Shown here: one piece after another, positions 1 through 8,521 of the stretch
How the letters are laid out: each line of letters begins with the position of its first letter
Position numbering within the stretch: the first letter of the stretch is position 1
Source: Wenzhouxiangella sp. XN201
Lineage (GTDB): Bacteria > Pseudomonadota > Gammaproteobacteria > Xanthomonadales > Wenzhouxiangellaceae
Direction of reading: 5' to 3'
NCBI RefSeq assembly: GCF_011008905.1
Contig: NZ_JAAIVI010000017.1
Location: 1 to 64,000 of the forward strand
Length of the DNA: 64,000 nt
Position numbers and translations under genes: made by a program
Notes under the pieces: model-generated
What the model saw: the letters and a program-made list of their open reading frames with translations, nothing else
What the model was told of the DNA's origin: nothing
Database searches by the model: none

Positions 1-165
1 CGCATTTTTTGGGTACTTTTTTGGCGCGACAAAAAAGTACCTCGCCGCAAGAGCGCGCGAAGCGCGCCGGGCGAAACCGCCTTTGAAGTGTCGAGACCCG
101 CACGGCGACCCGTGGCATCAGCCAGTCTAGCGACAACAAAACACACTGCCTGCGAAGCAGGCACC
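1..165. repeat. Intergenic hairpin repeat, copy 1
   Basis: This gene-free stretch begins with an 11-bp inverted repeat (GGTACTTTTTT at 12-22, AAAAAAGTACC at 31-41). A perfect hairpin follows: GCGCGC, GAA loop, GCGCGC at 53-67. A second hairpin, GCCTGC-GAA-GCAGGC, lies at 148-162. Nearly the same series occurs inverted at 4015-4122 and, more diverged, at 4465-4700. The hairpin stems differ between copies but stay self-complementary. The family is multicopy and structured; no coding function is supported. Confidence 0.8.
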
Positions 166-169
166 TCCC

Positions 170-1024
170 TCACCGCTTCAACCGATAAAGCGCAGAAATA
201 TCCCGCCCCTCATCTCCACCCTCGATCAACCGCTGATAGTCATCCAGCGCCTGGCCGAGCACGGCCGAAGTGAAGTCGGCTTCGTCGCACAGATCGCGAC
301 AGATCTTCAAGTCCTTGAGTAGCAGCTTGGGGTCGAAGCCGACTTCGAAGGAGTCGGCCAGCATGGTCTTGCCGCGCTTGTCGAGGAACCAGTTGCCGGC
401 CGCTCCGCCGCCGAGTAGCTCGAGCATCGGTTCGCGCGGCAGGTCGAGGCGTTCCATCAGGGCCAGCGACTCGCACACCGCCTCGGCAATGCCGGCGACC
501 ATCAGCTGGTTGACCGCCTTGGCCGACTGGCCGGCGCCGGACGGGCCGAGGTGGTGCATGACCCGGGCGTAGCTGTTCATGACCGGCCGGACGCGTTCAA
601 CCGCTTCCCGGTCGCCGCCGGCCATGATCGCCAGCTGACCGTTCTTCGCGCCTTCCACGCCGCCGGTGACCGGGGCGTCGATGAAGGCGACATCGAGCTT
701 TTCCAGATCGGCGGCCAGTTCGCGGGCGGTGGCCGGCGCCACGGTGGAATGATCGATCACGACCTGTCCTGGGCGCAGTGAGTCGCGTATGGCATCGACG
801 ACTTCGCGCAGGTCGTTGTCGGCGGAGACGCACAGGCAGATCACATCGACTGCCGCGGCCAGTTCGGCGGGTGACTCAGCGGCTGAAGTGCCTTCGTTCT
901 CGGCGACGAAGGCCTTCGCCTTGTCGGCGCTACGATTCCAGACAGCCGCCAGATGGCGGTGACGTGCAAGATGCCCGGCCATGGGCCCGCCCATGGCACC
1001 GAGTCCGATCCAGCCTGCTTTCAT
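170..1024 (-). CDS. NAD(P)-dependent 3-hydroxyacid dehydrogenase
   Basis: Member of the 3-hydroxyisobutyrate/6-phosphogluconate dehydrogenase-like family, 284 residues from the chosen start. The N-terminus holds a Rossmann fold (GLGAMGGPMAGHL, residues about 6-18). The substrate motif DAPVTGG is near residue 117 and the catalytic-lysine helix (GAGQSAKAVNQL) near 163. I start at the ATG at 1024, preceded by GGAGAC, because upstream codons add no family residues. The true substrate (3-hydroxyisobutyrate, tartronate semialdehyde or another beta-hydroxyacid) cannot be read from sequence. It lies downstream of speA on the same strand, separated by a palindromic repeat, so cotranscription is uncertain. 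Confidence 0.85.
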   Translation of the reverse strand: MKAGWIGLGAMGGPMAGHLARHRHLAAVWNRSADKAKAFVAENEGTSAAESPAELAAAVDVICLCVSADNDLREVVDAIRDSLRPGQVVIDHSTVAPATARELAADLEKLDVAFIDAPVTGGVEGAKNGQLAIMAGGDREAVERVRPVMNSYARVMHHLGPSGAGQSAKAVNQLMVAGIAEAVCESLALMERLDLPREPMLELLGGGAAGNWFLDKRGKTMLADSFEVGFDPKLLLKDLKICRDLCDEADFTSAVLGQALDDYQRLIEGGDEGRDISALYRLKR

Positions 1025-1071
1025 GTCGTCTCCTGAATGTTGTGTGGCATCGTCCAACTGCGGCGTTCATG

Positions 1072-1149
1072 AAACCGCAGATTTCGCAGATTTGCGCAGA
1101 TTCAAATTATTTCTGCTTAATCTGCGTCCATCTGCGAAATCTGCGGTTC
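1072..1149. repeat. Long AT-rich palindrome (CGCAGATT family)
   Basis: Imperfect inverted repeat of about 31-bp arms around a 16-17 bp centre. The left arm runs AACCGCAGATTTCGCAGATT onward, and the right arm is its near-complement ending in AATCTGCGGTT. It is also internally repetitive, with CGCAGATT recurring several times. It fills the speA/dehydrogenase spacer. In transcripts it would form a long hairpin. Confidence 0.8.
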
Positions 1150-1195
1150 CAAACAAGCCGCGCTCCAGCGGCAGCTTGCTCTCGCATGCAAACCG

Positions 1196-3058
1196 TCAGG
1201 TTTCGAGATAGGTATAAGCCGACAGGCCCTCGGTCAGCAGGCGCTCGAACAGTTCCGCCTGCTCGCGGTCGAGTCCGGCGGCTGCCACGCGGGCGCGGCA
1301 GGCGGTCATCAGTTCGCGCGGGTTGTAGCCGACCAGTTCGAGCAGCATGTCGGCCGAGTCGCCGGCGCGGGCGTTGGTCAGGCGGAATTCACCGTTGTCG
1401 AGCACGACGTCGACGCTGTCGGTGTCGCCGAACAGGTTGTGGATATCGCCCAGTGTTTCCTGATAGGCGCCGGCCATGAAGATGCCGAGCAGGTAGGTCT
1501 CGTCCGGCTCGATGCGATGCACCGGCAGGGTCGGCTCGAGCAGGCCGCGGTCGACGTACTGGTCGATGCGCCCGTCGGAGTCGCAGGTCAGATCCTCGAG
1601 CACGGCGCGTTCGGTCGGCTCCTCGTCGAGCCGACTCAGCGGCAGGATGGGAAAGACCTGATCGATGGCCCAGATGTCGGGCAGCGACTGGAAGATCGAC
1701 AGGTTGATGAAGTACTTGGCCGAGAGCTGGTAGCGGATGCGCTCGGCCAGCTCGCGGTGGCGGCGGTGCTCGCGGTCGAGCCGACCGGCCAGTCGTTCGA
1801 GGATGGTGTTGTAGAGCGGCTCGAGCCGGGCGCGTTCGGCCAGCGGCAGGTCGCCGTAGAGGAACAGGTTGCGACCTTCCTCGAGCAGGTGCTCGGCCTC
1901 GAGAAAGCTTTCCTCGGGCTCGCGCTCATCGACCTGGTCGCGCACCTCGGCCAGGCCGCGAATGACCGCCGGGTCGTCCTTGCCAGCGTCTCTGGCGTCA
2001 CGCGGAAGGGTTTCGGTGGCGGTGACGTTGGTCACGAGCACGGCATGGTGGGCGGTCAGCGCCCGGCCCGATTCGGAAATCAACTGCGGCATGGCCAGGT
2101 CGTGCTCGCGGCACAGCTCGGCGATACCGCCGACGATCGCGTGGGCGTACTGCGCCAGGGAGTAGTTCATCGAACAGAAGCTGCGCGTGCCGCCGCCTTC
2201 GTAGTCCACGCCCAGGCCGCCGCCGATGTCGAGCCGGCGGATGTCGATGCCGGCGGCCACCAGTTCGGTGAAGTAACGCCCGGCCTCGCGCACGCCACGC
2301 TGGATGTCGCGCAGGTTGGAAATCTGCGAGCCCATGTGGAAGTGCAGCAGCGTGAGCCAGTCCAGGCAGCCGGCCTCGCGCATGGCCTCGGCGAGGCCCA
2401 GCACCTGGCTGGCGGCCAGGCCGAACTTGGCGCGCTCGCCGCCGGTGTTCTGCCAGTTGCCGCTGCCCAGGGAGGACAGGCGCAGCCGCACCCCGACTTC
2501 CGGCGTGACACCCAGGCGTTCGGCCTCGCGCCGGATCAGTGGCCACTCGCCGGGCTTCTCGATGACGATGACCGGTTCGAGCCCCAGCCTGGCGCCGCTC
2601 AGGGCAAGGCGAATGTAGGCAGCGTCCTTGTAGCCGTTGCAGATGATGCGCGTAGCCGGCTGGCTGACCGCCAGGGCGGTGATCAGCTCGGGCTTGCTGC
2701 CGACTTCCAGGCCCAGGCCCTCGACCTCGGCCAGGGTGCGCACGACGCTGGCCTGCTGGTTGACCTTGATCGGGTAGACGGGTGCGTAGCCCCCGCCGTA
2801 GTCGTGCTCGGCCATGGCCGTCTCGAAGGCCTCGCGCAATTGTGACGCCCGGGCGCGCAGGATGTCGGGAAAGCGCAGCAACATGGGCAGGCGCAGGCCC
2901 TGGCGGCGGGCGCGCTCGACGATGGTGGCCAGAGCCACGCTGCGTTGCCGGTCGGGCCGGGCGAGCAACTGCCCGGACTGGTCGAGATCGAAGAACCCCT
3001 CCGACCAGCGGTCGATGGCGTAGCGGCGGCGGGCGCGGGTGCGGGCATCACTGTTCAT
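1196..3058 (-). CDS. speA: Biosynthetic arginine decarboxylase
   Basis: PLP-dependent fold-III decarboxylase converting arginine to agmatine, the first step of the agmatine route to putrescine. About 620 residues, the usual length for SpeA. The N-terminus contains YPIKVNQQ, whose lysine (about residue 98) binds PLP. Further on are HFHMGSQI, the glycine-rich LDIGGGLGVDYEG phosphate-binding segment, and SESGRA. I chose the ATG at 3058; an in-frame ATG 21 bp upstream is possible, and neither has a clear ribosome site. It is divergent from speE across 77 bp. No agmatine ureohydrolase or speB is present in the window. Confidence 0.96.
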   Translation of the reverse strand: MNSDARTRARRRYAIDRWSEGFFDLDQSGQLLARPDRQRSVALATIVERARRQGLRLPMLLRFPDILRARASQLREAFETAMAEHDYGGGYAPVYPIKVNQQASVVRTLAEVEGLGLEVGSKPELITALAVSQPATRIICNGYKDAAYIRLALSGARLGLEPVIVIEKPGEWPLIRREAERLGVTPEVGVRLRLSSLGSGNWQNTGGERAKFGLAASQVLGLAEAMREAGCLDWLTLLHFHMGSQISNLRDIQRGVREAGRYFTELVAAGIDIRRLDIGGGLGVDYEGGGTRSFCSMNYSLAQYAHAIVGGIAELCREHDLAMPQLISESGRALTAHHAVLVTNVTATETLPRDARDAGKDDPAVIRGLAEVRDQVDEREPEESFLEAEHLLEEGRNLFLYGDLPLAERARLEPLYNTILERLAGRLDREHRRHRELAERIRYQLSAKYFINLSIFQSLPDIWAIDQVFPILPLSRLDEEPTERAVLEDLTCDSDGRIDQYVDRGLLEPTLPVHRIEPDETYLLGIFMAGAYQETLGDIHNLFGDTDSVDVVLDNGEFRLTNARAGDSADMLLELVGYNPRELMTACRARVAAAGLDREQAELFERLLTEGLSAYTYLET

Positions 3059-3135
3059 GGCGGCGATTGTAACGGGCAATCGGCGCCGGCATCCGGGTTA
3101 ACATCTCGACTGGCTCAACAGAACCCGATTGCGAC

Positions 3136-3975
3136 ATGGCCCTTCCCGACGACCGCAAATGGTTTACCGAGGCTTGCTCCGAGGCCGGCAGCGCCGCGTC
3201 CTGGACCATCGATGCGCACCTGGCGCACGAGATCACCGACTTCCAGACCATCGATGTCTATCGCACCGAAAAATGGGGCAACCTGATGGTCATCGACGGC
3301 TTCGTCATGCTGACCACGCGCGACAATTTCCTCTACCACGAGATGATGAGCCACCCGGCGCTGTTCTCCCACCCCGACCCGAAGCGTGTATTGATCATCG
3401 GCGGCGGCGATTGCGGCACGCTCCGCGAGGTGCTGGCGCACGATACTGTCAAGCGCTGTACCCAGGTCGAGATCGACGAGCAGGTCACGCGCCTGTCCGA
3501 GAAGTTCTTTCCGGAGCTGTGCGAGCGCAACGACGACCCGCGCGCCGAACTGATCTTCGACGACGGCCTGGCGCACGTGAAGAACCTCGCAGCGGGCAGT
3601 GTGGACGTGATCATCGTCGATTCGACCGATCCCATCGGCCCGGCCGAGGGCCTGTTCGGGCCGGAGTTCGTGGCCGACTGCTATTCGGCCCTGGCTGACG
3701 GCGGCCTGTTCCTGCAACAGAGCGAATCACCGCTGTTGCATCAGAAACTGATCGCCGGCATCCGCGGCAACATGGAAAAGGCGGGGTTTTCCACCATCCG
3801 GACCCTGGGTTTTCCGCAGCCCTGCTATCCCTCGGGCTGGTGGTCTCTCACCCAGGCTCGCAAGGGCGGCGACATCGCGCCGGTCAGCGCCGAGCGCTTC
3901 GACGCGTCCGGCATCGAGACTCGCTACTTCAATCCCGGTGTGCATGTGGGGGCGTTGGCAACGCAGTTGCCTTGA
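3136..3975 (+). CDS. speE: Polyamine aminopropyltransferase (spermidine synthase)
   Basis: Transfers an aminopropyl group from decarboxylated S-adenosylmethionine to putrescine. 279 residues, normal for bacterial SpeE. The AdoMet-binding loop reads IIGGGDCGTLREV (residues about 87-99), where cysteine replaces the usual second glycine of GGGDGG. The catalytic aspartate segment is VDSTDPIGPA (about 160-169), and the C-terminus has the YPSGWWS segment. Divergent from speA, so both polyamine steps share a regulatory spacer. Downstream lies only repeat DNA. Confidence 0.96.
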   Translation: MALPDDRKWFTEACSEAGSAASWTIDAHLAHEITDFQTIDVYRTEKWGNLMVIDGFVMLTTRDNFLYHEMMSHPALFSHPDPKRVLIIGGGDCGTLREVLAHDTVKRCTQVEIDEQVTRLSEKFFPELCERNDDPRAELIFDDGLAHVKNLAAGSVDVIIVDSTDPIGPAEGLFGPEFVADCYSALADGGLFLQQSESPLLHQKLIAGIRGNMEKAGFSTIRTLGFPQPCYPSGWWSLTQARKGGDIAPVSAERFDASGIETRYFNPGVHVGALATQLP

Positions 3976-4014
3976 TAACGAGTTTGCTGTCACTAGGCGG
4001 TGTGTTGCTACCGC

Positions 4015-4122
4015 CGGTTTGGCGGGCCTCGACAAGTCAAAGGCGGTTTCGCCCGGCCTGCTTCGCAGGCTCTTGCGGCGAGGTACTTTTTTGTCGCGCC
4101 AAAAAAGTACCCAAAAAATGCG
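4015..4122. repeat. Intergenic hairpin repeat, copy 2 (inverted)
   Basis: Reverse-complement copy of the repeat at 1-165. It has the T-rich arms GGTACTTTTTT (4082-4092) and AAAAAAGTACC (4101-4111), and the hairpin GCCTGC-TTC-GCAGGC (4056-4070). Relative to copy 1 the stem is rewritten at several base pairs yet fully paired. Copies 1 and 2 bracket the dehydrogenase-speA-speE block in opposite orientation. Confidence 0.85.
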
Positions 4123-4464
4123 CTTAAAAGATGACGGTTACGTCTCAGGAATATCTGAGCGGAGTGGCTTCACGGACTACGACTGGGGCTTTGCTTGAGC
4201 CCGGCTGCGGAACATGCTGACTTGCGATCACGCCTGCAGCGGCCCGCATCTGGCACGACGACTTCGAGTGGCGTTCCACCCCCGACTTCTGTCCCGCCGT
4301 CAATCGAAGCCGACCCCGATCGAGGCCGTGCGATCTGGGTGCGGGCTACACCAAGGGTTTGTCGAAAATGCCATGTTTCACGACCGAGCACTAGCGAAGG
4401 CAAAAGCGGTATATCCGTTAAGCCCGAAAGCCTTTTGTTCCTGCGGACCAACCGCGTCTTCTAA
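4123..4464. other. Non-coding spacer, nothing recognised
   Basis: About 340 bases between two hairpin-repeat copies. Open frames of about 90 codons exist on both strands, but none has a ribosome site, domain or plausible composition. I see no tRNA cloverleaf, promoter or IS end. Confidence 0.5.
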
Positions 4465-4700
4465 GAGCGTTTTTGGTGACTTTTGTCGCGACTGACAAAA
4501 GTTACTCGCCCAAAGAGCTTGCGAAGCAAGCCGGGCGAAATCGCCTTTGACTTGTCGAGGCCCGCGCCGCGACCAGTGGCGTCAGCCAATCCAGCGCCTG
4601 CGAAGCAGGCGGGCGAAACAGAAGTTGACGTGTCGAGGCTCGCACAGCGACCCGTGGCATCAACCAACCCTGCGGCAGCGAAATTGACGAGCCACCCGGC
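4465..4700. repeat. Intergenic hairpin repeat, copy 3 (diverged, tandem)
   Basis: The first inverted repeat is imperfect (GTGACTTTTGTC at 4476-4487, GACAAAAGTTAC at 4494-4505). It is followed by the hairpin GCTTGC-GAA-GCAAGC (4517-4531) and a second hairpin GCCTGC-GAA-GCAGGC (4596-4610). Each hairpin is followed by a GGGCGAAA-like tail and a GTCGAGG...GCGACC...GTGGC segment. It is therefore a tandem of two units of the family at 1 and 4015. Confidence 0.8.
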
Positions 4701-4705
4701 TTTCA

Positions 4706-4731
4706 ACAAAAAAGCCGGGCAGCGCCCGGCT
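4706..4731 (-). terminator. Rho-independent terminator of the DUF3617 gene
   Basis: On the minus strand a GCCGGGC / GCCCGGC stem (4730-4724 with 4720-4714, loop of 3) is followed directly by a run of T. It lies about 35 bp past the stop codon of the gene ending at 4765. Confidence 0.85.
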
Positions 4732-4764
4732 CCTTCCTGACTGATTCGGCGTGTTTGCGCCGAC

Positions 4765-5199
4765 CTACTCGCCCGGGCAGTCACCGATGCGGCGGCCAGT
4801 CATGGCGATGCTCATTTCCATGGCGCCCATCGGCGTCTCCATGCTGCCGTCAATCGTGCCTTCGGCGCTGTCGCCGTTGAACTGCATGGTCGCGACCATG
4901 GTCATCTGAGTGCCGTCGGGCTGGGTGCAGGTCATGGCGTAGTCCATGCCGTCTCGGCGCACGTCCTTGCGCGTGACCTCGCATTCCTCGACGTCGTCGA
5001 GAAAGGCATCGCCGTCCTGGATATCTTCCATCGTGATGCATTCCTCGCTGGTCTGTTCCTGGTCGGGAATCGGTACATCACCAGAGAAGCTCATCTTGTT
5101 TTTGTATTCCCACAGTCCGGGTTCGATGTTGGGGGTCTCGGCGACGGCCGCGGTGACCAGGCCAAGGGCCAGGGCGGGGACAAGCAAGCGTGCAATCAT
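4765..5199 (-). CDS. DUF3617 family secreted protein
   Basis: 144 residues. A signal peptide (residues 1-20, ending AVA-E) precedes the characteristic PGLWEYKNKM opening of DUF3617 proteins. Four cysteines (in EECITM, EECEV, TCTQPDG and DCPGE) probably form two disulfides, which fits a periplasmic location. The start is supported by AGGAG seven bases upstream. Monocistronic, with its own terminator. The family has no established function. Confidence 0.85.
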   Translation of the reverse strand: MIARLLVPALALGLVTAAVAETPNIEPGLWEYKNKMSFSGDVPIPDQEQTSEECITMEDIQDGDAFLDDVEECEVTRKDVRRDGMDYAMTCTQPDGTQMTMVATMQFNGDSAEGTIDGSMETPMGAMEMSIAMTGRRIGDCPGE

Positions 5200-5399
5200 G
5201 ATTTCACTCCTGGTTCGGACCGAAACAAGTGTCGGGTCCGGGGTTTGTATGTACGGTTGGCTTCAATAACGGGATTGCCGTGCCAGACCTGCCATCCCGC
5301 GCTGATTGGGGGCCATTGTACCCGGCTGGCCGAAGCAGGATGCAGCGGCGGCCCTGACCAGGGGGTGCTCATCATGGCGAGATTCCCGGGCCGGAGCGT

Positions 5400-7841
5400 T
5401 CAGCGGTTGCGACGGGTTGCTTCGGTCGCGGTCGCTTTCAGCGGGTCTTCCGGCCAGGGATGCTTGGGGTAGCGTCCGCGCATGTCCTTGCGCACGTCCG
5501 GGTAGGCGTTCTGCCAGAAACTGGACAGGTCGGCGGTGACCGCCAGCGGTCGGCCGGCCGGTGAGAGCAGGTGGAGCTGAACGGCGACCCGGTTGTCGGC
5601 AATGCGCGGTGTCTGTTGCCAGCCGAACAGGGCCTGCAGTTTCACCGCCAGCACCGGCGGGTTCTCCTGGCAGTAGTCGAGGCGGGCCGACCGGCCGGTG
5701 GGCAGGGTGAGTTTCGTCGGCGCCAGTTGATCGAGTCGCTGTTGCTGCGGGTAGCCGATCAGGGACTTCAGTGCAGCGGAGAGGTCCAGGCGCTCGAGAT
5801 CGGACCAGCGCCGGAATCCGGCCAGCCAGGGCAACAGCCAGTCTTCCAGGCTCGCTTCGAGCGCAGGGTCGTCGACCGCCGGCCACTGATCGGGCCACAG
5901 GCGCCGCAGAAGATTGACGCGCGCCTGCCACTGCCTGGTTTGATCCGTCCACGGCAGGGCGTCGATGCCCTTGCGCCGGATGGCAGTCAGCAGTCCGGCC
6001 TGCAGCGTTTCCGCATTCGGCCGGTCGAGTTCGGTTTCATCCAGTATCAGGGTGCCGAGTCGGCGCTGGCGGCGAGCGATGATCGTGCCGCGCTGTTCGT
6101 CCCAGTCGGCGATCTCGTGGGTTTCAATGCGGGCCGCCAGGTCGTGTTCGAGGTCGGCCTGCGATACGGCCGCCGCCAGGTAGATCCGTGCTTCCCGGGC
6201 CTGGCCGTCGAGATCGCAGGCGACCAGCCATTCGCTGCCGGCCAATGGATCGTCTTCGGGCAGAAAGGCGCCGCGGCCGTTGGCCAGCCGAAAACGGCCG
6301 CGCTGACCGCCGCGTCGCTGGCCGATACGGTCCGGCCAGGCCTGGGCCAGCAGTCGACCGGCCGCGCCGTCGCGGGGCGCCTTATCAGACCAGCCGGCGG
6401 CGATCTGCCCGGCCATCTGGCGAATGCCCGTCATGGCGCCACCGCTGTGGGAGCGCGCACGCAGGGTGGCGAGCCGGGTTTCGATATCGGCATCCTTGAC
6501 GCCGGTGGGATCGCGTTCGCCGAGCAGTGCGGCCAGTTCGGCGGCGGTGCGGCCCAGGCCGATCTTTCGCCCCATCAGCACCATGTGGGCCAGGCGGGGA
6601 TGCAGGCCGGGGGCAAGCATCTCGCGGCCGTGTGTGGTGATGCGGCCCTCACCGTCGAGTGCCCCGAGTTGCCGGAGCAGTTCGCGCGCCTGTTGCCAGG
6701 GAGCCTCGGGCGGCGGATCGAGCCAGTCCAACTCGCCGGGATCTGTTACGCCCCACTGCGCGAGCTCCAGCACCACCGGCGCCAGGTCGGCCGACAGGAT
6801 CTCCGGCGGCGTGTGCGCCTGCAGCCGTTCCGACTCGCTCCACAGCCGGTAACAGACTCCCGGTGCCAGACGCCCGGCGCGGCCGCGGCGCTGCTCGGCC
6901 GAGGCCTTCGAAACGCGCTCGGTGACCAGTCGGGTCATGCCGCTGTTGGGATCGAAGCGAGCGCGTCGTTGCCAGCCGGCATCGACGACGATGCGAATGC
7001 CTTCGATGGTCAGGCTCGATTCGGCGATGGCGCTGGCCAGCACGATCTTGCGCCGGCTTTCCGGGGCCGGTTCGATGGCGGCGTCCTGTTCCCTGGCCGA
7101 CAGGCTGCCGTGCAGGATGTGAAGATCGACATCCTCGGGCAGTGGGTCGGCCAGGCGACGGGCGACGCGCCGGATTTCACCCAGGCCCGGCAGGAACACC
7201 AGCGCCGAGCCCTCGGCCTCGGCCAGTGCGGCGCGCACCGCGCGGGCGACGTGGATTTCCGGACGTTCGCGCCCGGCGGGACGGTAGCGCACCTCGACAT
7301 CGAAGGACCGGCCTTCGCTCGTGATGACCGGACAGTCGTTGAGCAGCTCGGCGAGTTGCTCGGTCGCCAGCGTGGCCGACATGATCAGTACACGCAGGTC
7401 CGGGCGCAGGGCCTGCTGCGATTCGCGCACCAGGGCCAGGCCGAGGTCGGCCTGCAGCGAGCGCTCGTGGAATTCGTCGAACAGCACCGCCGCATACTCG
7501 CCGAGCGCCGGATCGGACTGGATCAGGCGGGTGAGAATGCCCTCGGTGACGACCTCGACGACGGTCTCGCGCGAGATCCGGGTGTCCAGGCGCGTGCGGT
7601 AGCCGATGCACTGACCGGGCGATTCGCCGCGCTGCCGGGCCATGTAGCGGGCGGCCGAGCGCGCCGCCAGGCGGCGTGGTTCGAGCATCAGGATGCGTCG
7701 TCCCTCGCGCCAGTCGGCGTCAAGCAGGGCCGGCGGCACCCGCGTGGTCTTGCCGCTGCCGGTCGGGGCTTGGAGCAGCACGGTGTTGTGCCGTTCGAGC
7801 GTGGAACGAAGCTCCGGGAGGGCGGTGTCTATGGGGAGCAT
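5400..7841 (-). CDS. hrpB: ATP-dependent helicase HrpB
   Basis: DEAH/RHA-family RNA-helicase-like protein of 813 residues, typical for HrpB. Motif I is APTGSGKTT (about 25-33), motif II DEFHER (about 120) and motif III SAT shortly after. The helicase C-terminal half carries the QRRGRAGR motif VI. The C-terminal HrpB-specific region continues to the end (for example RSARLDYCQENPPVLAVK). Its cellular role is poorly defined in the family. The only upstream spacing is a palindromic repeat 10 bp from the ATG, with no clear ribosome site, so translation may depend on that region. Confidence 0.95.
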   Translation of the reverse strand: MLPIDTALPELRSTLERHNTVLLQAPTGSGKTTRVPPALLDADWREGRRILMLEPRRLAARSAARYMARQRGESPGQCIGYRTRLDTRISRETVVEVVTEGILTRLIQSDPALGEYAAVLFDEFHERSLQADLGLALVRESQQALRPDLRVLIMSATLATEQLAELLNDCPVITSEGRSFDVEVRYRPAGRERPEIHVARAVRAALAEAEGSALVFLPGLGEIRRVARRLADPLPEDVDLHILHGSLSAREQDAAIEPAPESRRKIVLASAIAESSLTIEGIRIVVDAGWQRRARFDPNSGMTRLVTERVSKASAEQRRGRAGRLAPGVCYRLWSESERLQAHTPPEILSADLAPVVLELAQWGVTDPGELDWLDPPPEAPWQQARELLRQLGALDGEGRITTHGREMLAPGLHPRLAHMVLMGRKIGLGRTAAELAALLGERDPTGVKDADIETRLATLRARSHSGGAMTGIRQMAGQIAAGWSDKAPRDGAAGRLLAQAWPDRIGQRRGGQRGRFRLANGRGAFLPEDDPLAGSEWLVACDLDGQAREARIYLAAAVSQADLEHDLAARIETHEIADWDEQRGTIIARRQRRLGTLILDETELDRPNAETLQAGLLTAIRRKGIDALPWTDQTRQWQARVNLLRRLWPDQWPAVDDPALEASLEDWLLPWLAGFRRWSDLERLDLSAALKSLIGYPQQQRLDQLAPTKLTLPTGRSARLDYCQENPPVLAVKLQALFGWQQTPRIADNRVAVQLHLLSPAGRPLAVTADLSSFWQNAYPDVRKDMRGRYPKHPWPEDPLKATATEATRRNR

Positions 7842-7849
7842 CGGAACGA

Positions 7850-7929
7850 GGTTTCAGGTTTCAGTGTTCAGGTTTCAGGACGGGCTTGGCCTGTCTTTCC
7901 TGAACCCTGAAACCTGAACCCCTGAAACC
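7850..7929. repeat. Palindromic GGTTTCAGG repeat
   Basis: 80-bp inverted repeat. The left arm is built of GGTTTCAGG/TTCAGG words and the right arm is the complement (TCCTGAACCCTGAAACC onward), around a centre at about 7881-7897. It occupies almost the whole spacer between the thioredoxin-like gene and hrpB. It differs in sequence from the palindromes at 1072 and 59408. Confidence 0.8.
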
Positions 7930-7934
7930 AATAC

Positions 7935-8492
7935 TTATTCCCGCCACTTGATATTGCAGCCGATCGAAGGCTTCTGATCCTCCGATACCGGCTGTCCGGC
8001 CAGCAAGGCGTCGAGCGCGGCACGGACGTCGCGGCCATCGACCGGCTTGCCATTGCCCGGCCGGGAATCGTCGAGCTGGCCGCGGTAGACCAGGCGTCGA
8101 TCGGCGTCGAAAATGTAGAAATCGGGGGTGCAGGCAGCGTCATAGGAGCGGGCGGCCGTTTGCGGCTGGTCGTAGAGATAGGGGAAGGGAAAACCCTTCT
8201 GCTGCGCCAGTTCAGCCATGCGCTCGGGCCGGTCCTGCGGGTAGCCGGTCACGTCGTTGCTGGAGATGGCGACGATGCCGATATCGCTGTCCTGGTAATC
8301 GTTCCCCAGCCGGACCAGTTCGTCGAGCACGTGCTTGACGAAGGGGCAGTGGTTGCAGATGAACATTACCAGCGTGCCCTTGCGGCCGGCCACGTCCTCG
8401 AAACGCCAGGTCTTGCCGGTGGCCGGCTCGGGCAGTTCGAACTCGGGCGCTTGTGTGCCCAGCGGCAGCATGGTGGATCTTGTCTTGGCCAT
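7935..8492 (-). CDS. Thioredoxin-fold (AhpC/TSA-like) protein
   Basis: 185 residues with the peroxiredoxin/thioredoxin-like opening LGTQAPEFELPEP. The redox-site segment is FICNHCPFVK (residues about 45-54), a CxxC motif followed by a cis-proline-type CTPDFYIFD later. No signal peptide, so probably cytoplasmic. The start is fixed by AAGGAG five bases upstream. This CNHCPFVK subgroup is common in bacteria but has no assigned substrate. It lies downstream of mscS by about 30 bp and may be cotranscribed. Confidence 0.85.
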   Translation of the reverse strand: MAKTRSTMLPLGTQAPEFELPEPATGKTWRFEDVAGRKGTLVMFICNHCPFVKHVLDELVRLGNDYQDSDIGIVAISSNDVTGYPQDRPERMAELAQQKGFPFPYLYDQPQTAARSYDAACTPDFYIFDADRRLVYRGQLDDSRPGNGKPVDGRDVRAALDALLAGQPVSEDQKPSIGCNIKWRE

Positions 8493-8521
8493 GACTTCTC
8501 CTTGGGAAGCTCTGATCGTCT

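Noticed and set aside
1439-2845. 468-codon open frame opposite speA
   Set aside because: Shadow frame produced by high GC third positions over a well-supported decarboxylase; no domain or ribosome site.
1-4122. Composite transposon bracketed by the inverted hairpin repeats
   Set aside because: The repeats carry no transposase and a third, tandem copy lies outside the block; they look like dispersed structured repeats rather than mobile-element ends.
4170-4451. 93-codon frame in the repeat-rich spacer after speE
   Set aside because: No start signal, unusual composition and location between hairpin repeats; not supported as a gene.
5571-7910. 779-codon open frame opposite hrpB
   Set aside because: Antisense to an intact helicase with all motifs; its low-complexity Gln/Gly/Ala-rich product has no recognisable fold.
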